37,706 nucleotides of DNA from Nonomuraea basaltis (GCF_005893125.1 NZ_VCJS01000119.1:1-37706), one strand, 5' to 3'; shown: positions 8,101 through 16,545, numbered from the stretch's first letter. Program-made: numbers and translations. Notes: generated from the sequence alone by a model not told the origin.

Positions 8101-9117
8101 ATGCCGAAGACTTCAGCGCGACTGCTGTCGTTGCTCTCGCTGCTCCAGGCGCGCCGGGACTGGCCGGGGGCGCTGCTGGCCGAGCGGCTGGAGGTCAGCC
8201 CGCGCACCGTGCGCCGTGATGTCGACCGCCTGCGCGAGCTCGGCTATCCCATAGTGGCCTTCAAGGGGCCCGACGGTGGGTACCGGCTCGATGCCGGCAC
8301 GGTGCTGCCCCCGTTGCTGTTCGATGACGAGCAGGCCGTCGCGCTGGCCATCGCACTCCAGGTCGCCACCACCGCTGGTGCCGGCATCGAGGAAGCCGCG
8401 GCGCGCGCGCTGAACACCGTCCGGCAGGTCATGCCCGCCCGGCTGCGCCACCGGATCGACACCCTCCAGGTCACCGCCGTCGAGCGGCCCGCGATCCGAC
8501 CGGACCCACAGGTCGGCAGCAGCGTGCTCATGACACTCAGCGCCGCCGTCCACGCCCGCGAGGTGCTGCGCTTCGACTACGCCCCCGCATACCCACCAGG
8601 GGCAGACGACAACGGCGCGCAGACCCCGCCGCGCCGGGTGCAGCCCCATCACCTCGTCACCTGGGGTGGGCGCTGGTACCTCGTCGCCTGGGACCTCGAC
8701 CGCGAGGACTGGCGCACCTTCCGCGCGGATCGGATCACCCCGCGCACTCCTACGGGGCCCCGCTTCACCCCGCGCGAGCTGCCCGGAGGCGAGGTGGCCG
8801 CCTTCGTGGCCAGCAGGTTCCGGGGCTCCGACGGCTATGGCGACTGGCCCTGCCGCGGCGAGGTGATCCTCGGCCTACCCGCCGCCGCCGTGTCCCGCCA
8901 CACCCGCGACGGAGTCGTCGAGGAACTCGGCCCGAACCGCTGCCGGCTCGTCCTGGGCTCGTGGTCATGGCCTGGCTTGGCCGCCGCCATCGGCAGGTTC
9001 GACGCCGACATCGAGGTCGTCGGCCCGGCCGAGCTCAAGGACGCCTTCGCGCACCTGGCCCGCCGCTACGCCAACGCCGCAACCGACGCATCCGCCACGC
9101 CGCCCCCGATCCCATGA
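8101..9117 (+). CDS. YafY-type transcriptional regulator (HTH plus WYL domain)
   Basis: A 338-residue DeoR-like HTH regulator with a WYL sensor domain. The N-terminal winged helix is LLSLLSLLQARRDWPGALLA then SPRTVRRDVDRLRELGYPI; the WYL motif is in HHLVTWGGRWYLVAWDLDRE around residues 185-205, and the C-terminal WCX part follows. Start chosen at ATG 8101 (MPKTSARLL); an in-frame ATG 9 bases upstream and a GTG-type start at 8071 are possible but lack a better ribosome site. Divergent from the PhnB-like gene, which is its likely target. WYL domains sense small ligands or nucleic acids; the ligand here is unknown. Confidence 0.9.
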   Translation: MPKTSARLLSLLSLLQARRDWPGALLAERLEVSPRTVRRDVDRLRELGYPIVAFKGPDGGYRLDAGTVLPPLLFDDEQAVALAIALQVATTAGAGIEEAAARALNTVRQVMPARLRHRIDTLQVTAVERPAIRPDPQVGSSVLMTLSAAVHAREVLRFDYAPAYPPGADDNGAQTPPRRVQPHHLVTWGGRWYLVAWDLDREDWRTFRADRITPRTPTGPRFTPRELPGGEVAAFVASRFRGSDGYGDWPCRGEVILGLPAAAVSRHTRDGVVEELGPNRCRLVLGSWSWPGLAAAIGRFDADIEVVGPAELKDAFAHLARRYANAATDASATPPPIP

Positions 9118-9238
9118 GCCAACCGCACACGGCCAGCCAACCATCTGGCCATGTGCGCCCTGGCCATCCGCCGACGCGACCGCCGCGAAGCGTTCGGCCA
9201 GGTGAATCCGTAACATCGTCGCGGCGCACGGCTCGGCG

Positions 9239-9668
9239 TCACCGCGGAACGAAGACCAGCCGTGTGACCGTACATTGCGACAATGTCGATTCTGCGGCCC
9301 CCGAGATCTGCGAAACCTTGCCCGTGTGATCGCCATGGTGGTGCGTGATGGCGACGTCGAAGTCGACCGCATGGGACCTCTCGGTCCCGTCGTCCTCGTG
9401 GCCGAGCAGGTACCGGACGACCGTCTTGAGGTCGTTGGCTCCGATCACCTCGGGTGTGTTGATCGCGGTGTCGACGAGGAGGGCACGGTCGTCTCCCTCG
9501 AAGAGCCACTTGGTCGATGTCGACGAAGCCGGGGACCAGGTGGTACCAGGTGAGGTGCGAGCGCGAACCCGCTCGCCCGGCGTCGGCGAAGGAGGGCGCG
9601 GGCCGGCCGCCGACCACGGCCACACCGGCGGCGAGTGCGGTCGACGCAGCAAGGACGGTTCCGGGCAT
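9239..9668 (-). pseudogene. MBL-fold metallohydrolase remnant, frameshifted
   Basis: The first frame from ATG 9668 gives a signal-like start (MPGTVLAASTALAAGVAVVG) and HLTWYHLVPGFVDID. The metallo-beta-lactamase core is in the next frame: KWLFEGDDRALLVDTAIN, then VDFDVAITHHHGDHTGKVSQ with the HxHxDH zinc ligands as HHHGDH. The switch lies near 9505-9515, and the part after the zinc motif (metal-bridging Asp, last His) is missing; the frame stops at 9239. Expected length is 220 or more residues. I conclude a decayed exported MBL hydrolase; a sequencing indel could explain the frameshift but not the missing C-terminal half. Confidence 0.7.
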
Positions 9669-9790
9669 GATTTACTACTGAACCTTCCTAGTTGTCACGG
9701 GTGGCGGCGATCGCGCTGCGCGGCCGCCGTTACCACCGTCAGCCCGTGCACGTCGAAACAGCAATCTTTCAAGCGATGAGGATGGGGAAC

Positions 9791-10102
9791 ATGCGCATTG
9801 GCTTCCCGGTGTCGTTGGCCTGCGGTGTGGTGCTGGTTGCGGGCTGCAGCTTCAGCTTCGGCGTAGGTAGCACTTCCGTCGAGAGACCCACGGTCGAACA
9901 GCAGGTCGCCGACCAGTTGGCGGCGAAGGTCGGGCAGCGACCGAAGGCGGTCGTGTGCCCGGGTGACCTCAAGGGGGAGCAGGGCACCACGATGCGTTGC
10001 CAGCTGGAGGCCAACGACGGGACGAAGCTCGGCCTCACCGTCACGGTCACGTCGGTCAAGGGCAGCGATGTCAAATTCAAGATTAAGGTCGACAACAAGT
10101 AG
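9791..10102 (+). CDS. DUF4333-like lipoprotein
   Basis: A 103-residue lipoprotein. The signal peptide MRIGFPVSLACGVVLVAGC ends in a lipobox (LVAGC, Cys at residue 19), so the mature protein is anchored to the outer face of the membrane. The mature part resembles DUF4333: PTVEQQVADQLAAKVGQRPK, VVCPGDLKGEQG, and a paired cysteine (CPGD ... MRCQLEA). Start chosen at ATG 9791, with GGGG a few bases upstream; earlier in-frame ATGs (9776, 9782) have weak sites. A strong terminator follows at 10145. Function unknown. Confidence 0.85.
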   Translation: MRIGFPVSLACGVVLVAGCSFSFGVGSTSVERPTVEQQVADQLAAKVGQRPKAVVCPGDLKGEQGTTMRCQLEANDGTKLGLTVTVTSVKGSDVKFKIKVDNK

Positions 10103-10144
10103 AGGGCCTTCACGAGTCCGCCCGGACCCGAGGCAAGACCATCT

Positions 10145-10175
10145 GCAGGGCCGCCGTCACCGACGGCGGCCCTGC
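10145..10175 (+). terminator. Intrinsic terminator hairpin after the lipoprotein gene
   Basis: Perfect 14-bp stem: gcagggccgccgtc (10145-10158) and gacggcggccctgc (10162-10175), loop of 3 bases (acc). It starts 42 bases after the lipoprotein stop codon. There is no long T-run. Confidence 0.85.
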
Positions 10176-10595
10176 TCGCTCTCACCCTCCACCTACGCGA
10201 GCAGACGGCATCTTGCTCGTGCCAGCGCGTGCGCAGGTCCAGATCTGGGGTTATCAAGCGAACTAGCTGGTCAGCCGCATGAAGGTCGTTCAGGCATGTT
10301 AGGCATGCAGGCAGCCCGCGTGCCGCCAGTGGATCGTCGAGACGGCCATCACCTGGCTGATGTGGGACGAGGCGGAACCTCCAGGGACTGTGCGTGGGTT
10401 CTCATCGGTGTGGCGTGAGATCCGGTGCCCGCTGCGCGCTCAGGGGCAGTGCGTCGCCCCATGTCGGCAGACTGCCTTAAGGCGTCGCTCATGAGCGACG
10501 ATTTCGCCCCCTCGCGGAAGTCTCCACCTTCGACCATCCTTACCGACCTGACAACGAGGACTACTCCTGTGATCTTCGGCAAAAGGCCGTCCGAC
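10176..10595. other. Intergenic region, no gene recognised
   Basis: A 420-base gap between the lipoprotein terminator and the DinB-like gene. A forward frame near 10343-10400 reads TAITWLMWDEAEPPGTVRGF, which looks protein-like but matches nothing I recognise, and its frame has no start. The promoter of the DinB-like gene should be here; no clear boxes were seen. Confidence 0.5.
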
Positions 10596-11261
10596 ATGAC
10601 CGATCCGGCACCGAGAGGAAGGGGCCGTCGCGCGGCCGGCATCTGGCCGCTGGTGCATGCCGAGCGAGCGGCCCTGGCGGCCGACCTGGCGGATCTGACT
10701 GGCGAGCAGTGGGCGACGCCGTCGCTGTGCACCGGGCTGAGCGGGCGGGAGGTGCTGGCGCACCTCACCTCATCGGCGAGCCTCAACGGCGTGCGGTGGC
10801 TGGCTGGGGTGATCCGCTGCCGGTTCGACTTCGACAAGCAGGTGGCCATGCGGCTGGCCGAGCAGCTGGGCGCGACCGCCGCCGAGACGCATGACAGGTT
10901 CCGCCGCGTCATCACGAGCACCACCAAACCACCTCTTCCGGTCATGGCGATGCTGGGTGAGACGATCGTGCATGCCGAGGACATCCGGCGACCGCTGGGC
11001 ATTCGCCACGACTACCCGATCGAGACCCTCACCCAGGTGGCCGAGTACTACCGGGGCTCGGACCTGGTCGTCGCCGCCAAGAGACGGATCGCCGGCCTGC
11101 GACTCGTCGCCACCGACGGCCCTTTCACCACGGGCTCCGGGCCGCTGGTGTCCGGCACCACCCTGGCCTTGGTGATGGCGACGACCGGACGCTCGGTGTA
11201 TTGCGATGAACTTGACGGCGACGGCGTCGAAATCCTGCGCGATCGGCGCGACATGACATGA
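10596..11261 (+). CDS. Maleylpyruvate isomerase family protein (TIGR03083/DinB-like)
   Basis: A 221-residue four-helix-bundle protein of the DinB/mycothiol-dependent superfamily. The N-terminal block IWPLVHAERAALAADLADLT, then QWATPSLCTGLSGREVLAHL, matches the TIGR03083 family; the later HAEDIRRPLG carries the His-Asp expected for the metal site, with the first His in REVLAHL. Members use mycothiol or act as unknown thiol-linked enzymes; the actual reaction cannot be inferred. Start chosen at ATG 10596 with AAAGG upstream; the frame is open back to 10425, but that extension is Arg/Ser-rich and unlike the family. Confidence 0.85.
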   Translation: MTDPAPRGRGRRAAGIWPLVHAERAALAADLADLTGEQWATPSLCTGLSGREVLAHLTSSASLNGVRWLAGVIRCRFDFDKQVAMRLAEQLGATAAETHDRFRRVITSTTKPPLPVMAMLGETIVHAEDIRRPLGIRHDYPIETLTQVAEYYRGSDLVVAAKRRIAGLRLVATDGPFTTGSGPLVSGTTLALVMATTGRSVYCDELDGDGVEILRDRRDMT

Positions 11262-11396
11262 CCCAGGGCTCGAAGCCCGCCCAGCCCCTCACGGCCCTTT
11301 GCGCTGCAAGGTGGCGAACTGGGCGATATCCGCGCCGAGGGCGTCCTCTTCCGATCATCCGAAAGAGATCTTCTCACCCTCCGGACGCCGGGGCGC

Positions 11397-11419
11397 GTTT
11401 CACTTTCGTGAAACTTTCA
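11397..11419. promoter_or_regulatory. Overlapping dyads containing a GAAACTTTC-type operator
   Basis: GTTTCAC-TTTC-GTGAAAC (11397-11414) is a perfect 7-bp inverted repeat, overlapping TGAAACTTTCA (11409-11419), an 11-bp odd palindrome. GAAACTTTC-like sites occur before sugar-polymer hydrolase genes in actinomycetes as LacI-family operators. Here no such gene follows; the next gene is a small secreted protein about 140 bases downstream. Confidence 0.45.
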
Positions 11420-11558
11420 GCCGGCCGCACGCCGCATCGTGGGCAAATGCGGCGGCAACCAGCCGAATCTGGTGTGGCCGCAATTACGGATCTACGTTGA
11501 CGTCGTGGCGCGCCAGGCGCCGCGATCCCCCTACGCCCGACGAAAGTAGAGAGGCCAG

Positions 11559-11900
11559 ATGGAATCTCGCACAGGCCGCCGCAGGAGAGCGCTCCTTTGG
11601 CGCGTATCGGCCGCGTCCCTTGTCACGGTGACAGCGCTTGGTCTCGGCGCGGTGGCGGCCGACGCCGCCACCGATCAGTCCGCCATGTCCTACACGGTTC
11701 CGCGTTCGGCGAGCGCGGTGGGCCAGGGCCGGACCTCGGACGTGGCCAAGCACAACGGCGCGCAGCAGGCCAGGGCGGCGGTGCTGGCGGCGGGCGGTGA
11801 CTGCACGAACTGGTCGCAGACCGATCGCACGCTCTTCATCGCGCCGGACAGCTCCTGGTTCGTCTACGAAGTGACCGTCTCGGCCCTCTGCGTGCACTGA
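11559..11900 (+). CDS. Small secreted protein of unknown function
   Basis: A 113-residue protein. Residues 1-36 form a signal peptide: basic start (ESRTGRRRR), hydrophobic core (VSAASLVTVTALGLGAVAA) and an AxA-type cleavage near ADAA. The mature part, about 77 residues, has two cysteines (GGDCTNW and ALCVH) that could form one disulfide, and ends DSSWFVYEVTVSALC. GAGAGG lies upstream of the ATG. I do not recognise the family. It stands alone on the plus strand, with a dyad-containing upstream region. Confidence 0.75.
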   Translation: MESRTGRRRRALLWRVSAASLVTVTALGLGAVAADAATDQSAMSYTVPRSASAVGQGRTSDVAKHNGAQQARAAVLAAGGDCTNWSQTDRTLFIAPDSSWFVYEVTVSALCVH

Positions 11901-12352
11901 CCCGTCGGACGGCCGAGAGCGGCTTTGGCGGCCACGCCGCCGCCGGTCGTGAAGCCCCCTTCTCGAGGATCTCGCTTTGACCCGGTCGTACGTGTCGTAC
12001 GTCAGCGTTTCCGCGGTCACGCTGCCTCAGACGCCCACCGGGCTCGATGCCGGGGGCCGACGAAGGAGGCCTGCGGCGGCGATCGCCCCAGCCCGTACCG
12101 AAGCCCGGCCACCGCCAGCGATCGTCACGGCCGTACTCGGTCCTCGAATGGGTGTCCAGGTGTTTCGGTCGAAACACTTCCTGGACAGCCTCACGTGCCT
12201 TACGTGCCCGTCAAGATCATCTCTCTCTGACCTGGGAGAAGGGGCCAAGAACCCCAGACAAGTCCGGGCTCTACCTTCGAGGCGTCACCTGCTGGATCCC
12301 AAGCCTTGGTCCCGCCTAAAGATCCGAACTCAGAACAGGCCCCCCAGTCCCA
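11901..12352. other. Intergenic region between convergent genes
   Basis: These 452 bases separate the small secreted protein (plus) and the ROK regulator (minus). No recognisable gene is present. It contains a tandem 9-base repeat gtcgtacgt near 11986-12003 and the inverted repeat listed at 12155-12185. Confidence 0.6.
12155..12185. repeat. Inverted repeat with TGTTTCG-GT-CGAAACA core
   Basis: The core TGTTTCG (12161-12167), GT, CGAAACA (12170-12176) is perfectly palindromic, and the flanks TCCAGG (12155-12160) and CCTGGA (12180-12185) also pair, with a 3-base bulge on the right. It could be an operator or fold in RNA; it lies far from any gene start, so a role as 3' structure of either convergent gene is as likely. 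Confidence 0.5.
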
Positions 12353-13567
12353 TCAGCGTAGGGTGGCCAATGTGTTGAGGGGGTTGTCCAGGAGGTTCGC
12401 GAAGGCGAGTTCGGCAGCCCCGGCGAGCGTGGTGTCGTCACCAAGGGCCGTCACGGCCAGGCGGACACGTTCGCGCGACACCGGCAGGACATGCGCGTCG
12501 ATCCGGGCGTGGACGCGTGGCGCGGCACTCGGGTAGACATCGCGGAGCATCCCGCCGAAGACCACGAGCGCCGGGTTGAACAGGTTGATGAGGTTGACGA
12601 CGCCGACGCCGAGCCAGTCGCCGATGCGGTCGAGGGCGTCCCGCGCTCGGGCGTCGCCGGTCCCGGCGAGGGCGACGACGGCCCGGATGCCGTCGCGTCC
12701 GACGAGTTCGTCGGACCGTCCCGCGTAGTCGAGCAGCGCCTCCTCCCCCACCTCGGCCTCCAGGCAGCCGCGCGACCCGCACAGGCAGGGCCGCCCGTCG
12801 AACGGGTTGATCAGCATGTGCCCGAGTTCGCAGCCGTAGCCTGCGTCGCCGTCCAGAAGTTTGCCGCCGACGATGATCCCGCCGCCGACGCCGACGTCCC
12901 CGTGCAGGTAGATGAGGTTGTCGACGTCGCATCCCGCGCCGCGCACGTGCTCGGCGATCGCACCCAGGTGCGCCTCGTTGCCCACCTCGACGGGAAGCCC
13001 GAGGCCGAGCCCGGCGGCGAGTTCCGCGCCGAACGCCTGGTCCACCCAGCCGAGGTGCGGTCCGTACCGGACCGTGCCGTCGGCGCGCCTGATCAACCCG
13101 CAATACGACGCGCCAACACCCACGCACAACGCGCCCGGACCGGCCCCGGCGACCAGTTCGCGACCAAAGGTGGCGAGAACGCCGACGACGTCCTCCAGGT
13201 CGACCCCGGCGCGGGTGCGCACGGCCTCGCGGCGGTCGAGGACCCGGCCGCCGAGCCCGACACGGGCCGCGAGCAGCCGATCCACGGCGACGTCGAATGC
13301 GAGCCCATACACCGTATCTCGCTCGGGCATGACGACGATGGACGGCCGCCCGGCGCGGCCCCGCTCGATGGGGACGCCCTCGCGGACGAGCCCAGCCGCG
13401 GCGAGTTCGGCGGTCAGGTCCATGATGGTGCTGCGGTTGAGGCCCATCCGGCGGCTGAGCGCGGCCCGTGACACCGCCCCGTCCTTATGGACGCGCCGCA
13501 GCACCTCACTCAGGTTCCGCTGCCGCATCTGCTCCTGCGTCCGCGCGCCCGCCGCCGATCCCGTCAT
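12353..13567 (-). CDS. ROK family transcriptional regulator
   Basis: A 404-residue ROK-family repressor/sugar-kinase-like protein. N-terminal winged helix: MRQRNLSEVLRRVHKDGAVS, then RRMGLNRSTIMDLTAELA. The kinase-fold part shows VEVGNEAHLGAIAEH, the glycine-rich GDVGVGGGIIVGG and the ROK zinc motif CLCGSRGCLEAE (CxCGxxGCxE). Start at ATG 13567 (MTGSAAGARTQEQM); the open frame to 14131 runs through the neighbouring broken gene. No sugar transport or metabolism genes adjoin, so its target is not evident. Related to NagC/XylR-type regulators that bind sugar effectors. Confidence 0.92.
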   Translation of the reverse strand: MTGSAAGARTQEQMRQRNLSEVLRRVHKDGAVSRAALSRRMGLNRSTIMDLTAELAAAGLVREGVPIERGRAGRPSIVVMPERDTVYGLAFDVAVDRLLAARVGLGGRVLDRREAVRTRAGVDLEDVVGVLATFGRELVAGAGPGALCVGVGASYCGLIRRADGTVRYGPHLGWVDQAFGAELAAGLGLGLPVEVGNEAHLGAIAEHVRGAGCDVDNLIYLHGDVGVGGGIIVGGKLLDGDAGYGCELGHMLINPFDGRPCLCGSRGCLEAEVGEEALLDYAGRSDELVGRDGIRAVVALAGTGDARARDALDRIGDWLGVGVVNLINLFNPALVVFGGMLRDVYPSAAPRVHARIDAHVLPVSRERVRLAVTALGDDTTLAGAAELAFANLLDNPLNTLATLR

Positions 13568-13632
13568 CCCCGCCAGCCTAGGACCTGTCTTCAAATGATC
13601 ACAGCTAGAGCAGGAGGGCTGCTGGTAGTTCC

Positions 13633-14192
13633 TCAGGTTGGTGCCGAAGGCGAACTGGTGGCCGCCGTCGGCGTTGGAGAACGCGAAGGTCTGCATGCCG
13701 GGGACGGCAGTTCTTCTCTCACGGGCAGGTACGGCTTGCCGCCCCCGACGATCACGGGGAACGCGTACACCCAGAACTCGTCGATCAGGTCCGGCAGGGA
13801 GGTGGCCAACTCGGGGCCGCCGAGCTGGAGGGTGCCGTCGATCTCCTGCTTGAGGCGCGTCACCACGGACACAGCGTCCTTGCGACGGACGATCGTGAGC
13901 CCTTCGGGGACGGTCTGGAGGGTGTCGGAGAAGACGTACCGCGGCGTCTCCTTGTAGAACTGGGCGAACTCCCGCTCGACGGCCGGGCGCCTTCCTTGCC
14001 GAGGTCCTGCGTCCAGGGCTTTTCCATCGCCTCATACAGCCGCCGCCCGAACAGGAACGCCGCGGGCCGGCGAACATGGTCGTTCGACGCCTGCTGAAAG
14101 TCCTCGGCCGGGTCCAGAAAGTCCATGCCACCGTCGGGATCCTCGATATAGCCGTCGTCCGAGGTGTTCATCCAGTAGATGACCTTGCCCAT
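13633..14192 (-). pseudogene. RibD/dihydrofolate reductase family protein, frameshifted
   Basis: The first frame from ATG 14192, with a good GGGAGGAG site, reads GKVIYWMNTSDDGYIEDPDG, then FLFGRRLYEAMEKPW, the N-terminal half of RibD C-terminal-domain proteins. Near 13980-13995 (around QDLGKEG) the frame must shift; the next frame reads AVEREFAQFYKETPRYVFSD, TLQTVPEGLTIVRR, LKQEIDGTLQLGGPELATSL and YAFPVIVGGGKPYLPV, the matching C-terminal half. After VREELP the sequence no longer looks like the family end. One indel would restore most of the gene, so a recent inactivation or an assembly error are both possible. NAD(P)H-dependent reductase fold; substrate unknown. Confidence 0.8.
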
Positions 14193-14209
14193 AAAACTCC
14201 TCCCAATGC

Positions 14210-14731
14210 CTCACCGACAGCGGCGAGGTATGGACGCTGTTGGACGCGATCGACGGTGTGGCGCGACGGGTCCATCACGGACTGCGCTTACTCAACGGCC
14301 TGCACGTCACCCCCGGCGGCGACGCGCTCCTCGTGGCCGAGACCGGCACCGGACACATCCACCACTTCGAGATCGTCGCCCCGGGCTCGCTCGGGCCGCC
14401 CACGACGTACGTGGACCTCGGCCCGGACAGCTTCCCCGATGGCATGTGCTTCGACCGCGACGGGCGGCTGATCGTCGCGGGTACCGGGTCCGGTGCCGCA
14501 TTCGTCGTCGCGCCGGGCGGCGGAACTGTGGAGGATACGATCCACTTTGCCGACCAGGATGTCACCAACGTCTGCTTCGGCGGGCCTGACCAGCGCATCC
14601 TCTTCGTGACTCAGGCGTCGCTCGGGCGGGTCGTCATGATCGAATGGCCGGTGCCTGGGATGGGTCCTCTTTCCCGATCGAGGCCGCGGCGGCTGACGAT
14701 GACGCCGCGTGCGGAATCCGAGTCGGGCTGA
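14210..14731 (+). pseudogene. SMP-30/gluconolactonase family protein, 5'-truncated
   Basis: The frame opens directly into LTDSGEVWTLLDAIDGVARR, continues LRLLNGLHVTPGGDALLVAE, FPDGMCFDRDGRLIVAG and TNVCFGGPDQRILFVT, which are the later blades of an SMP-30-type six-bladed propeller. The first 100 or so residues are absent, and homology begins only 18 bases from the divergent RibD-like start codon, so no promoter, ribosome site or start is left. The ending GRVVMIEWPVPG is close to the family end. A calcium-dependent lactonase ancestor is likely; this copy should be non-functional. Confidence 0.75.
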
Positions 14732-14807
14732 GGTTGCGGTCACTGGCTCTTCGGAGCCAGGGAGTGCTTGCGGGTTGCCTGTATGCCCTGGCTCGTTCGC
14801 TGACGGG

Positions 14808-15488
14808 TTACAGCCAGCTTTCGCGCTGTCGCTGCAGTCCGTCGAGGATCAGGTCGAGTCCGATGTCGAACTCCTCGGTGTACGCGTAACCAGATTTCAG
14901 GGCGCGGTCGGTGATCATCTCGGTGAGGTGCGGGAACTCATCGCGGGGCATCTGCTTCAAGATCGAGCCCGCCACGTCCTCGAGGTCGACGGATGATTTG
15001 AAGGGCAGGCTGAGCTCCTGGAGCGTGAACCCGTAGATGTAGCTGTCCAGCACCGAGACCGCGTGTGCCGCACCAGCGATCGAGAAGCCGCCCGACCGTA
15101 GACGGCCGATGACCGCGTTGTGGTGGCGCAGAGTCGCGTGGCCAGGGTTCATCCGTGAGTCCATCAGACGGATCGCCCACGGGTGGCGGACCAGTGCGCC
15201 GCGCATCGAGACTGCCCGCCGTCGCATCGCGGCCCGCCAGTCGACGTCGTCCGCCGGGAGCTCAATCTCCGCGAAGACGAGGTCGACCATGCCGTCGAGG
15301 ATCATGTCCTTGTTGCGGAAGTGGTGGTAAAGCGACGCAGCCTCGACTCCAAGCCGCTCGGCGAGTCCGCGCATGCTCGGCACACCGGTGCCAGCCTCGT
15401 CCGCCAGCGCGACAGCCGTGCGAAGCGCCATCTCCCTGCTGAGCGAGTTGCGGCGGGGTGCAGGCGTGCCGGTTGACTCCATGGCCAC
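14808..15488 (-). CDS. TetR family regulator with TetR_C_1-type C-terminal domain
   Basis: A 226-residue TetR-like repressor. The HTH is LSREMALRTAVALADEAGTG, then MRGLAERLGVEAASLYHHFR followed by NKDMILDGMVD. The C-terminal part (RHPWAIRLMDSRMNPG, VSVLDSYIYGFTLQELSLPF) resembles the Tet repressor ligand-binding domain. GTG 15488 has GGGAGG five bases upstream; ATG 15482 is the alternative. It is divergent from the NmrA-like gene at 15611, and three matching operators lie between them, so it very likely represses that gene and perhaps itself. Ligand unknown. Confidence 0.92.
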   Translation of the reverse strand: MAMESTGTPAPRRNSLSREMALRTAVALADEAGTGVPSMRGLAERLGVEAASLYHHFRNKDMILDGMVDLVFAEIELPADDVDWRAAMRRRAVSMRGALVRHPWAIRLMDSRMNPGHATLRHHNAVIGRLRSGGFSIAGAAHAVSVLDSYIYGFTLQELSLPFKSSVDLEDVAGSILKQMPRDEFPHLTEMITDRALKSGYAYTEEFDIGLDLILDGLQRQRESWL

Positions 15489-15518
15489 GAGGTCCTCCCA
15501 CTTAGGCTGCTGGACGGC

Positions 15519-15546
15519 TTGACAACCTTACATCGTTAGGTAGAAC
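15519..15546 (+). promoter_or_regulatory. Sigma-A-type promoter of the NmrA-like gene
   Basis: TTGACA at 15519-15524, 16-base spacer, then TAGAAC at 15541-15546. The -35 is perfect and the -10 matches TATAAT at four positions. Transcription would start near 15553, giving a leader of about 58 bases to GTG 15611. Operator 1 fills the spacer, operator 2 overlaps the start point, and operator 3 is in the leader. Confidence 0.7.
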
Positions 15547-15580
15547 CTTACACCGTTAGGCTCCACCTAACGATGTATGG
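15526..15580. promoter_or_regulatory. Three tandem TetR operators with 20-bp phasing
   Basis: Sites at 15526-15540 (CCTTACATCGTTAGG), 15546-15560 (CCTTACACCGTTAGG) and 15566-15580 (CCTAACGATGTATGG, best read in reverse). Each is an imperfect 15-bp palindrome of the type CCTWAC-NNN-GTWAGG, and the centres are exactly 20 bp apart (15533, 15553, 15573), close to two helical turns. They lie between the divergent TetR and NmrA-like genes. Confidence 0.85.
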
Positions 15581-15610
15581 GTGGAGGTGATGGCGAGAGA
15601 GGAGAGGGTC

Positions 15611-16345
15611 GTGGAACCGATCGGTTCGGACGGAGCCAAGAAGCCGGGCACGGGGAAAAGGGTCTGCATTGTCGGCGCATCCGGGAAGCTCGGGCGCTAC
15701 ATGGTGCAGCACGCATTGGACCGGGGGTACGAGGTCGTGGGTGTCTGCCGAGAGCAGAGCGTGACCAAGCTCGCCGACTTCGAGGGACGGATCACGGTGA
15801 TTCCCGGAGCGAGCGACGCCCGTACGGTCATCGCACGGGCGGTGAACGGGTGCGACGCCGTCCTCACGGTGCTGGTGCCGTGGGGGAGGAACCACTATGC
15901 CTCCGGTACGGCCCAGGCTGTGCTCGACCATGCACGTCCGGGCGCCCGTTTGGTGTTCTCCTGCGGCTGGCACGTCGCCCGCGATGGGAAGGACGTGTAC
16001 ACCCGGAAGTTCAAGCTGTACGCGGCCGTGTTCGGGCGGCTGGCGAGGCTTGCCCGTGTCGTGGACGTGGACGACCAGGTGGAGGCGTGCCGGAGGATCT
16101 TTGCCAGTGACACCAGCTGGACGGTCGTGCGTGGCAGCGACCTGGAGGAGGGCGACAGTCAGGGCCTGCCGGTGTGGAGCCGGCACGTGGGTGATCCTGT
16201 CCTCGCGAGCAACCTGACCCGTCGCGTGGACTACGCCCGCTTCATGGTCGAGGCTGTGGAGAACGACGCCCTCGTCCAAGAGGCCCCGGCCATCGTCGGC
16301 CGGCTGACCCCTTCGGCCCTTGCCCACGCCGCCGGTCCGGCGTGA
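15611..16345 (+). CDS. NAD(P)-binding NmrA-like oxidoreductase
   Basis: An atypical SDR with the N-terminal dinucleotide motif GASGKLGRYMVQHALDRGYE, followed by a segment VNGCDAVLTVLVPWGRNHYA and RLVFSCGWHVARDGKDVYTR. No classical YxxxK pair is obvious, typical of NmrA/NAD(P)H-binding proteins that act as reductases or redox sensors. Start chosen at GTG 15611 because GAGGAG lies 6 bases upstream; ATG 15590 and GTG 15581 are possible but their ribosome sites are too close or weak, and relatives begin just before the dinucleotide motif. Controlled by the divergent TetR through three operators. Substrate unknown. Confidence 0.88.
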   Translation: MEPIGSDGAKKPGTGKRVCIVGASGKLGRYMVQHALDRGYEVVGVCREQSVTKLADFEGRITVIPGASDARTVIARAVNGCDAVLTVLVPWGRNHYASGTAQAVLDHARPGARLVFSCGWHVARDGKDVYTRKFKLYAAVFGRLARLARVVDVDDQVEACRRIFASDTSWTVVRGSDLEEGDSQGLPVWSRHVGDPVLASNLTRRVDYARFMVEAVENDALVQEAPAIVGRLTPSALAHAAGPA

Positions 16346-16449
16346 GCGTCCGGCTCGCGTCCGCCCCGCGCGTCACGGAGAGGCCTCGCCGGGAAGCCAG
16401 GGCGAGGTACGTCCGCGAATCTTCGCCCCCAGGCTGGTTTGCGCAGGGC

Positions 16450-16545
16450 GTTGGACTCGCGGAACTGATGTTCACGACTTGGCTGCTCGTCAAGGCCGTG
16501 CGGGTTTCCGAATCCGACGCGCGTTCCCGCCACAGCCAGATTCGG
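16450..16545 (+). pseudogene. Fragment of a DUF4386-like gene 3' end
   Basis: The forward frame reads GLAELMFTTWLLVKAVRVSE, matching the C-terminus of the downstream membrane protein (AELSFIAWLLVKAVRVPE, near 17205-17260); the DNA is also clearly similar. No other part of the gene is present. It appears to be the tail of a former tandem paralogue, sitting in the gap between the NmrA-like gene and the intact copy. Confidence 0.7.
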
